DNA of 64,000 bases, taken from an uncultured Phycisphaerae bacterium. GTDB lineage: Bacteria > Planctomycetota > Phycisphaerae > Sedimentisphaerales > Anaerohalosphaeraceae. The stretch is taken from positions 62,001 to 126,000 of the forward strand of contig CALEDR010000001.1 in assembly GCA_937949545.1 (NCBI GenBank). The letters are read 5' to 3'. Each line of letters starts with the position of its first letter. Positions within the stretch are counted from its first letter, which is position 1. Positions 57,835 to 64,000 of the stretch are shown here, piece after piece. Below the pieces are notes generated by a model. It was not told the origin of the DNA. It made no database searches and saw only the letters and a program-made list of their open reading frames with translations. The position numbers were made by a program, and so were the translations under genes.

Positions 57835-58892
57835 TATTCCCTCATGGCCTGTTCAATCCATCCGCCGCCGGCCACCTGAAGAGTGGGTTCTGCGGGCAGA
57901 TAAAACACGGCCGCCTGTCCCGGTGTGACGGCGGATACCGGCTCATCAAAAACCACCTCTGCTGTATCAGGAGAAAGGGGGGTCACCGCGGCCCAGGCGC
58001 CGCTGTGATTATACCGTATTTTCACCAGGGAGCGAAAGGGCTGCGCCGGAGGTTCGATAAGCCAGTTGACCTGTTCGGCCAGCAGCCGGAGGCTGTACAA
58101 TTCTTCGCGGCTGCCCAGAACGACCGTATGGATCGAAGGGGCAATGCGGACGACATACGCCGGTTTGCCCAGGGCAATGCGAAGACCCCGCCGCTGTCCG
58201 ATGGTGTAGCGGTAAATGCCCTCGTGCTGTCCGAGCAGCCGGCCGGCTGTATCGACAATCGGCCCCGGCTGGAATGCTTTCGGTCGTCGATGCAGCAGGA
58301 CAGAAGCATAATCGTTGTCCGGAATAAAGCAGATTTCCTGCGAATCCTCTTTGTTGTGGGTGTGCAGGCCGAATCGCTGGGCGGTCTGACGGGTGTCCTC
58401 TTTGCTGGCCTGCTCGGCCATCGGCAGGAGGATTTTTGAAAGCATTTCCTGTCGAATCATTGAGAGAACATACGATTGGTCTTTGGCGGTATTGAAAGCC
58501 TGATAGAGGCCGTATTGTCCGTTTCGGCAATCGATGCGGGCATAATGGCCGGTGGCCAGAAAATCCGCCCCGTGCTCCCGGGCGAAGTCCCATACAAGGC
58601 CGAATTTGATGATTCGGTTGCACAAAACACAGGGATTCGGGGTTTTGCCCTGCAGATAGGTATCACAGAAATAATCGAGGATTTGCTCGAATCGGGGCCG
58701 AAGGTCCAGCACATAAAAAGGGATTCCCAGCTGCCGGCAGACCTTCTCGGCATCCTCCATAGCCGGCTCAAACCGGTCATGGGTGATCATAAAGACACCT
58801 GCGCAGTCATAGCCCTGCCGGCAAAGCAGGGCGACGGCGACAGAACTGTCCACTCCTCCGCTGATGGCTGCAAGAACACGCCTGGACGTCAT
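57834..58892 (-). CDS. mnmA: tRNA-specific 2-thiouridylase
   Basis: 352 residues. The PP-loop S-G-G-V-D-S-S-V near residue 11, the first catalytic Cys in N-P-C-V-L-C-N near 94, G-H-Y-A-R near 117, and the second Cys in S-Q-E-I-C-F-I near 190 are present. The C-terminal beta-barrel with Y-T-I-G-Q-R-R-G-L follows. It thiolates U34 of tRNAs for Lys, Glu and Gln. Confidence 0.95.
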   Translation of the reverse strand: MTSRRVLAAISGGVDSSVAVALLCRQGYDCAGVFMITHDRFEPAMEDAEKVCRQLGIPFYVLDLRPRFEQILDYFCDTYLQGKTPNPCVLCNRIIKFGLVWDFAREHGADFLATGHYARIDCRNGQYGLYQAFNTAKDQSYVLSMIRQEMLSKILLPMAEQASKEDTRQTAQRFGLHTHNKEDSQEICFIPDNDYASVLLHRRPKAFQPGPIVDTAGRLLGQHEGIYRYTIGQRRGLRIALGKPAYVVRIAPSIHTVVLGSREELYSLRLLAEQVNWLIEPPAQPFRSLVKIRYNHSGAWAAVTPLSPDTAEVVFDEPVSAVTPGQAAVFYLPAEPTLQVAGGGWIEQAMRE

Positions 58893-58899
58893 TCACATC

Positions 58900-59706
58900 C
58901 TATTCTTCTTTCTTTCTGAAAAGTCCCTGGACAGCCTCACCGGCCCCTTTTCCGAGATCTTTGCCTTCTTTGAGGAGCGTTTGTCCGGCTTCCAGAACTT
59001 GTCTTCCGGTTTCTTTGAGTGCATCATTGAGCGGGTTGAGCAAGTCGGTCGGCAGGAGGTCTTTGCCCTGCTGAGCAATCCCGGCGGCGATGGCGGTCAG
59101 CACCTTGGCGGTCAGCTCTCCGATGTTGACCTTGCCGTCTTTGCCGACATCCGTCATGTGAATCGGAGCCAGTTTAAGTGTAATGGTGTCGGCCTTGCCG
59201 GGGACCGGCAGCAGCTTGACCTTTACGGAAACCTCTTCCAGGAGAAGGTCCTTGATAAGCAGATTTTTGCCGGCGGGTTTTTCCTCCGGTTTGGATTCGG
59301 TTTTCGGCAGATTATTCAGGATTTGCTGAAGATTGTTCGTCAGACCTTTCTGCTCGATGACCACCTCGACCTTTTGGAGATGGATTTGTTCAATCTGAAC
59401 CGTATCGCTGAAGAGACTTGCGGTGTTCAGGCGAATGTGTCCGTACCCCATTGTCAGCAGATGCGGATGCTGGTATCCATCGGGATTGCTGATTTGCAGG
59501 GCCGCCATTTCCAGTTTTCCCTGCCAAGGAGCCAGCGAGACGGACTGCACAGTGACAGGCACCTTCAGAACGGCAGATCCGGCTGTCTGAACAGCGGTCT
59601 TCAGAGCCATCCCTCCGAACAGCTTCAAGAGAAGCGAAAACACGGCAAGCAGGGCAATCAGCACCAGCAGGGCGGCCCAAAGCAGATTTTTCTTTTTTTC
59701 AGCCAT
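58900..59706 (-). CDS. AsmA-like membrane-anchored protein
   Basis: 268 residues with one N-terminal helix (about 8-30) after a K-K-K start. The following region (P-V-T-V-Q-S-V-S-L, L-E-M-A-A-L-Q-I-S-N-P, H-I-R-L-N-T-A-S-L-F) has the strand pattern of AsmA/DUF748-type chaperone or lipid-transport proteins. A Lys/Pro/Glu linker lies near residue 140, and the last 60 residues form an amphipathic helix. A role in the outer envelope is likely, considering the lipid A genes nearby. Much shorter than typical AsmA. Confidence 0.6.
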   Translation of the reverse strand: MAEKKKNLLWAALLVLIALLAVFSLLLKLFGGMALKTAVQTAGSAVLKVPVTVQSVSLAPWQGKLEMAALQISNPDGYQHPHLLTMGYGHIRLNTASLFSDTVQIEQIHLQKVEVVIEQKGLTNNLQQILNNLPKTESKPEEKPAGKNLLIKDLLLEEVSVKVKLLPVPGKADTITLKLAPIHMTDVGKDGKVNIGELTAKVLTAIAAGIAQQGKDLLPTDLLNPLNDALKETGRQVLEAGQTLLKEGKDLGKGAGEAVQGLFRKKEE

Positions 59707-59715
59707 AAGGTCTCC

Positions 59716-61398
59716 TTATTTTAAGAGTTCCTCCTCGACATTCCAGCCGAGCGAGCGGGCAATCTGAGCGTGTTTCCGAGAGGCGGATTTGTTGTTGAGA
59801 TAATGATAGCAGACAGCCAGGCCGTGATGTGCGGCAGTGTAGTTGGGGTCGATCTGAACGGCCTGCTGATAATTTGTGACGGCTTTTTCGTATTTTTTCT
59901 GCCGCAGAAAGGCCACAGCCAGATTGTAATAAAGGCCGGCGGCAGGATTGATTTGAACGGCTTTTTGATAGGCGGCAACGGCTTCATCGATTTGGCCGGC
60001 ATCCAGCAGGGTGTTGCCGAGATTCTGAAGAGCCGCTGTATTTTGCGGGTCGCGAACCAGGACCTGCCGATAGGCCTGGGCGGCCTGGTCATAGCGTTTT
60101 TCCTTGTAATAGGCGTCGGCCAGCCCAAACCACGCATACAGGGCCAGCCCATCCTCTTTTTGGACGGCGGCGGTAAATTCTTCAATAGCCCAATCCGTTC
60201 GGTTCATTTCCAGATAGACATTGCCCAGTTCGATGCGTGCTGCTGTCAGGGATGGATTATAATGCAAGGCTTTGGCGAGCATTTCCTGGGCGGCGGGAAG
60301 ATTTTTTAATTCAAATTGCAGACGCCCGAGGGCCAAATAATTTTCCGCTTCCTGCGGGGCTATCCCGACAGCGATACGCAAATGCTCGAAAGCCTTCTCG
60401 GTGAGTCCCTGCCTGTGGTAAACATGGGCCAGATTGCGGTGAGCGTCCGTCAGCGACGGGTCAAAATCGAGGGCTTTCAGATAACTCTGCGCCGCCTGCG
60501 GAAGGCTGTTTTGCTGAAGATAGGCATTTCCGAGATTGTTGAGCGTCTTGGGGTCGTCCGGAAGAAACCTCAGGGCTTGCCGATACTCCTCAACGGCCTG
60601 TGCGATTTGGCCTTTCTGCAGATAGATATTTCCAAGATTGGTTCGGGCTTCAGCCAGAGTCGGATTGATTTGAACCGCCCGGGTTAATTCGGTAAAGGCC
60701 TGCTCAATCTGGCCGACAGTTTTGTAGCTGTTGCCCAGATTGTTAAAGAAGCAGCCGAGGGTCTGCCGCTTGTCGAGATTGGCCATATAAAGAGGATGCC
60801 CGGCCGGCGGCTTGAAGGTGTCTCGATAGTACGCATCATCTGCTGTGCCGCCGCCGGCGGTTGTTTCGATATTGAGACGGATTTTGCCGTCGTCGTAGCG
60901 GACAAAAAAATGGCCGGGCACAACGACCCCGTAAAGCGGCAGACCGAGGCGTTCTCCGACAGCCAGATACAGAACCGACAGACTCAGACAATACCCGCGC
61001 TTCTGGTCAAGAACCGTATGGAGGAATAAATCGTCAGGATTGTCGGCGGTTTTGACACTCTGAAACCGCTGTTCTTCAAACAAATATCGGTTGATTTCCG
61101 CTACAGCTCGGGCGTCGAGGGGGATTTTCTTTTCGCGGAGCCGCCGCTGGATTTCTTCGGCCATGGAATCGATTTTTCTGCGGTAGGTGTAGAGGGTTTT
61201 GTTAGTCCCCCAATTCCGGGAGATAATCAGGGCAGCGGTTCCGAGGTCAATCTGGTCTGCCGGAAGCCGCAAGACCCCCTCGACCGTGTGGACCCGCAGC
61301 CCCTGAAGCTGCGAGTTGGCCAACTCCGCCGCGGCGGTTGAGCAGCACACCCCCGGGGAAACCAACGCGACTGTGATAAGCCAAGCCGTTTTATTCAT
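59716..61398 (-). CDS. Exported protein with transglutaminase-like (SirB1) domain and TPR array
   Basis: 560 residues with a signal peptide (ending near T-A-A-A). Residues about 60-200 look like the transglutaminase-like SirB1 domain, with a Cys in K-R-G-Y-C-L-S-L near residue 137, a His in V-P-G-H-F-F-V-R near 163 and N-I-E-T near 178. Residues about 205-555 form roughly ten tetratricopeptide repeats (A-x-x-x-L-G-N-x-Y-L pattern). It is probably a periplasmic scaffold for protein contacts. Its start overlaps the end of the DUF167 gene by 8 bp. Confidence 0.82.
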   Translation of the reverse strand: MNKTAWLITVALVSPGVCCSTAAAELANSQLQGLRVHTVEGVLRLPADQIDLGTAALIISRNWGTNKTLYTYRRKIDSMAEEIQRRLREKKIPLDARAVAEINRYLFEEQRFQSVKTADNPDDLFLHTVLDQKRGYCLSLSVLYLAVGERLGLPLYGVVVPGHFFVRYDDGKIRLNIETTAGGGTADDAYYRDTFKPPAGHPLYMANLDKRQTLGCFFNNLGNSYKTVGQIEQAFTELTRAVQINPTLAEARTNLGNIYLQKGQIAQAVEEYRQALRFLPDDPKTLNNLGNAYLQQNSLPQAAQSYLKALDFDPSLTDAHRNLAHVYHRQGLTEKAFEHLRIAVGIAPQEAENYLALGRLQFELKNLPAAQEMLAKALHYNPSLTAARIELGNVYLEMNRTDWAIEEFTAAVQKEDGLALYAWFGLADAYYKEKRYDQAAQAYRQVLVRDPQNTAALQNLGNTLLDAGQIDEAVAAYQKAVQINPAAGLYYNLAVAFLRQKKYEKAVTNYQQAVQIDPNYTAAHHGLAVCYHYLNNKSASRKHAQIARSLGWNVEEELLK

Positions 61399-61708
61399 TG
61401 GTCCGTTTATCCTCTTTCAGTGTCTGAAGAATCTGTTCGGGAGTTATCCGATCTATCCGGAGGATTTTGACCGGAGAAAGCCGCACCGGCAGCAATTGTA
61501 ATCTGATTTTTTCGAATCCCCAGAACCCCGCTGAGAAACTCCAGCAGCATCCGGTTGGCTTTTCCGTCTTCCGGGGGGCGGCGATTTTGACCCTGAGAGC
61601 CCCCTCGAGAGCGCCTGCAATCGAAGTGCGGCTGCTCCCGGGGACCGCTTTTACGGTAAACTGAACACCTGTACCGGTTTTTTCTATCTTCAGCGAGAAT
61701 GGTTTCAT
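61391..61708 (-). pseudogene. DUF167 (YggU-like) gene with two compensating frameshifts
   Basis: The nominal 105-residue frame starts as a normal DUF167 protein (V-K-A-V-P-G-S-S-R-T-S near residue 20, L-R-V-K-I-A-A-P near 41) and ends well (S-P-V-K-I-L-R-I). Between them it reads an unrelated stretch rich in Trp, Cys and Phe. The family continuation (P-E-D-G-K-A-N-R-M-L-L-E-F-L, then G-I-R-K-N-Q-I-T-I) lies in another frame of the same bases. One C too few in the G6 run at 61573-61578 (plus strand) and one extra base near 61468 would explain it. Either a sequencing error or a real double indel. Confidence 0.75.
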
Positions 61709-62004
61709 GGATTTTCACGGTATTTTTTGCCGATGGAAAACTGAATATATCGTTCAATCTGGTCGGCCAAAACATTCAGGGAGCTGCAATCAAAGTCCAT
61801 ATACTGGTCCTGAAGCCATTGGCCGTTCAGCATTTTTTTGAAGAACTTGACCCGGATGAAGGTCTTTTCATTTTCGGGAGAGCCCATCGGGCGTTTTTTC
61901 TGCTCCCACATTTCGACTTTCCATTCGTCGCTGACCAGAACCAGACAGGAACCGGTGTGAACAGCGGTCGGGAAAAAATCATAAAGCGCGTTTAAAATCT
62001 CCAT
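61705..62004 (-). CDS. Small protein of unknown function
   Basis: 99 residues, no signal or membrane segment. The sequence is rich in aromatic residues (E-W-K-V-E-M-W-E-Q-K-K, I-R-V-K-F-F-K-K-M, Q-W-L-Q-D-Q-Y). I do not recognise a family. It overlaps the DUF167 gene by 4 bp (ATGA), and the regular codon pattern and coupling support it as a real gene. Confidence 0.65.
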   Translation of the reverse strand: MEILNALYDFFPTAVHTGSCLVLVSDEWKVEMWEQKKRPMGSPENEKTFIRVKFFKKMLNGQWLQDQYMDFDCSSLNVLADQIERYIQFSIGKKYRENP

Positions 62005-62071
62005 GGTTAATCGATCCGCAAATCCCTGGTACCTATCGCCTGCAAAACAGCATTATAGCGATGAAGCCGGT

Positions 62072-63007
62072 TTACTGCAAGCCGCCGGTCAGTTCGGCAA
62101 TGTGAGAAATGCGATGGTTTCTGCAGTAGGTTTCAAGACCTTGACGGATACGGACGGCCGCATCGGGCTGGATGAAGGTGGCAGTTCCCACGGCGACGGC
62201 TGAGGCCCCGGCCAGGAAAAACTCGACGGCGTCAGAGGCTGTTCGGATGCCGCCCATTCCGAGCAGAGGAATGCCGGCAGGGCGGGCTGCTTCCGTATAG
62301 ACCTTGTGAACCAGATAGACAGCGATCGGTTTGACGGCCGGGCCGCTTAGGCCGCCGGTTCGGTTGGCCAGGACCGGTTTTCTCGTTTCGATATCAATCA
62401 CCATTGCTGTAAAGGTATTCACCAAGCTCAGGGCATCCGCTCCGCCCTGTATGGCGGCCCGGGCCGCAGCGGAAATATCCGTGACGGTGGGGGTCAGCTT
62501 GACCATCAGGGGTTTGATGCCGGCGGCCTTTTTGGCCTGACGGGTGATTTCTTCAATCAGCTGCGGGTCGGTGCCGAAGGTAATCCCTCCCTGTTTGACA
62601 TTTGGGCAGCTGATATTCAGTTCGAAACCGTCAACGGCTTCCAGAGGGGCCAGCCGCTCAATCACGGCAAGGTATTCTTCCGCCGTCCGGCCTGCAACGT
62701 TGACAAAAACAGCGGTCTGAAGGGACTCAAGAAGCGGAATTTTTTCCCGAATAAAAGCCTCCAGTCCGATATTGGCCAGACCGATGGCGTTCAGCATTCC
62801 GGCATCGGTTTCTACAATTCTTGGGGTGGGGTTGCCCGGGCGGGGATGAAGGGTAATGCTTTTGGTAACCAGGCCGCCGATGTTTTTCAGGTCGAAAAAG
62901 TCTGCGAGTTCATCGGCGTAGCCGCAGGTGCCGGAAGCCAGAAAAATCGGGTTGGCCAATCGCAGACCGGCAAAATTTATCGACATATTCGGGCAATTAT
63001 CCGTCAT
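62072..63007 (-). CDS. pyrD: Dihydroorotate dehydrogenase, catalytic subunit (class 1B)
   Basis: 311 residues. N-P-I-F-L-A-S-G-T-C-G and the active-site Cys in N-I-S-C-P-N near residue 132 mark class 1. M-V-K-L-T-P near 166, G-G-L-S-G-P-A near 219 and G-M-G-G-I near 250 bind FMN. It depends on the PyrK subunit encoded just before (ATGA overlap), so NAD is the electron acceptor. It complements carAB in pyrimidine synthesis. Confidence 0.95.
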   Translation of the reverse strand: MTDNCPNMSINFAGLRLANPIFLASGTCGYADELADFFDLKNIGGLVTKSITLHPRPGNPTPRIVETDAGMLNAIGLANIGLEAFIREKIPLLESLQTAVFVNVAGRTAEEYLAVIERLAPLEAVDGFELNISCPNVKQGGITFGTDPQLIEEITRQAKKAAGIKPLMVKLTPTVTDISAAARAAIQGGADALSLVNTFTAMVIDIETRKPVLANRTGGLSGPAVKPIAVYLVHKVYTEAARPAGIPLLGMGGIRTASDAVEFFLAGASAVAVGTATFIQPDAAVRIRQGLETYCRNHRISHIAELTGGLQ

Positions 63008-63963
63008 TGGCCTTCCCCAAAAATCACAGTACGGCTGTCAAAGACCGGCCCTTCCTTGCAGCAGAGCTGATAAACCGGACTATCCGACTTATCGGTTCGA
63101 ATCCGAACGGCACAGCTTTGGCAAAGTCCGATGCCGCAGGCCATCATACGCTCCATACTCACCTGACAGGAAATTTGAGTTCGGGAAGCGATTTCCGCAC
63201 AAGCCGCCAGCATAGGTTCCGGCCCGCAGGCATAAATAACCGTTTGTTCAGGGGCCGGTTTTTTCTTCTCAATCCATTCTTTCAGCAGCTCTGTAACAAA
63301 TCCTTTGCGTCCGACAGAGCCGTCATCGGTGGCCAGATGAACCGGGATTTTCAGCCGCTCAAATTCCTCCAGCGTTGCTCCGGTTATGTTGCCGATTTTC
63401 AGTTCGAAAGGCATGCAGTCTATCGAACGGGCACCCGCAAAAGCCGTCACGTCCGTATGGGGATAATTTTTTCTCAGGCAAGAGGCCAAGTGCAGAATCG
63501 GCGGGGCTCCCATTCCGCCCGTTATAAGAAGGGCATTTTTCATCGTTTCCGGATACCAAAAGCCGTTTCCGAGAGGGCCGATGAGAGAAATGCAATCACC
63601 GGGTTTGAGGGAGGTCATTCGGACTGTGGCAGGTCCCAGCACACAGTAAATCACCTCAAGGCAAACATAAGTGCCTTGTTCAGAGTAACTTGTAAAAATG
63701 TCAGAGAAGCTGAAAGGCCTCCGAAGAAGGATAGTTCTGCCGGCGCGGTCTCGAAGATTTTCCTCAATGGATTCCTCCGGCGGCAAAGACAGATGGGACA
63801 AATCAAACTGAGCGAATTGTCCGGGCAGGGCCTTTGAAAAACAACGGCTTCCTTCGGGGTCCAGTTTCAGCAGAAGCTTCCAAAAACGGGGGCGAATCGG
63901 CTCATTGGCAGTCACCAATGCCTGTACGAGTACTTTAGAGCCGGGCTTGTGTTCTGATTTCAT
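63004..63963 (-). CDS. pyrK: Dihydroorotate dehydrogenase electron-transfer subunit
   Basis: 319 residues, longer than B. subtilis PyrK (256). The FAD domain contains R-R-P-F-S-F near residue 79, the NAD domain has I-T-G-G-M-G-A-P-P near 147 and Y-A-C-G-P-E-P-M near 244, and the C-terminal [2Fe-2S] site is C-G-I-G-L-C-Q-S-C plus a later Cys in L-C-C-K. It passes electrons from PyrD to NAD+. It is the first visible gene of the minus-strand run; its promoter lies at or beyond the window end. Confidence 0.93.
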   Translation of the reverse strand: MKSEHKPGSKVLVQALVTANEPIRPRFWKLLLKLDPEGSRCFSKALPGQFAQFDLSHLSLPPEESIEENLRDRAGRTILLRRPFSFSDIFTSYSEQGTYVCLEVIYCVLGPATVRMTSLKPGDCISLIGPLGNGFWYPETMKNALLITGGMGAPPILHLASCLRKNYPHTDVTAFAGARSIDCMPFELKIGNITGATLEEFERLKIPVHLATDDGSVGRKGFVTELLKEWIEKKKPAPEQTVIYACGPEPMLAACAEIASRTQISCQVSMERMMACGIGLCQSCAVRIRTDKSDSPVYQLCCKEGPVFDSRTVIFGEGQ

Positions 63964-64000
63964 AAGTGGCTATGGTACAACGGCTTAAGACTTTGTCAAA

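Overview
The window looks like a chromosomal segment of a Gram-negative, probably anaerobic, carbohydrate-degrading bacterium. The best guess is a planctomycete of the Phycisphaerae / Sedimentisphaerales type. The signs are Tat-exported Gfo/Idh/MocA oxidoreductases beside a DUF1080 protein, a secreted glycoside hydrolase with a dockerin-like segment, type III glutamine synthetase, lipid A genes (lpxD, lpxI) and many fused enzymes. This placement is inference from gene content, not from a marker gene.

Layout. 1-10063 (+): a sugar-oxidation cluster with DUF1080 (cut by the window edge), two Tat-exported Gfo/Idh/MocA oxidoreductases, a seven-haem membrane-anchored cytochrome c, a b-type membrane cytochrome, an MFS permease, a lipoprotein, an Agl23-like membrane protein and ApbE. 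10311-13640 (+): a sodium:solute symporter with a large insertion and a galactokinase-like GHMP kinase, closed by a terminator.

13713-34478 (+): a nitrogen-assimilation block. A GAF-AAA-Fis sigma-54 activator is followed by two amt-glnK operons, glutamine synthetase III, glutamate synthase (gltB, gltD), glutamine-dependent NAD synthetase and carbamoyl-phosphate synthase (carB, carA). Both amt operons carry a -24/-12 promoter and, about 100 bp upstream, a pair of ACAAAAATGT-type boxes exactly 30 bp apart. One further box lies in front of the activator gene. This regulon is the clearest self-contained system in the window.

34495-43532: a tRNA-Arg (- strand), a sulfotransferase-like gene (+), and the minus-strand operon rlmN-plsY-(GNAT/class V aminotransferase fusion). 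Then come a degenerate repeat tract, an FHA protein, a four-part secreted glycoside hydrolase and accA. 43740-52968 (+): tyrA, PurS-PurS-PurL fusion, purQ, dapL, FolK-deoxynucleoside kinase fusion, panC, panD and lgt, mostly overlapping or nearly so.

52977-63963 (-): bioF, then about 750 bp without a convincing gene, then a tightly packed run transcribed as pyrK, pyrD, a small unknown gene, a DUF167 gene carrying two compensating frameshifts, a transglutaminase-like/TPR protein, an AsmA-like protein, mnmA, a GT9 glycosyltransferase, lpxD and lpxI.

All functions come from reading motifs in the sequence. No database search was available.
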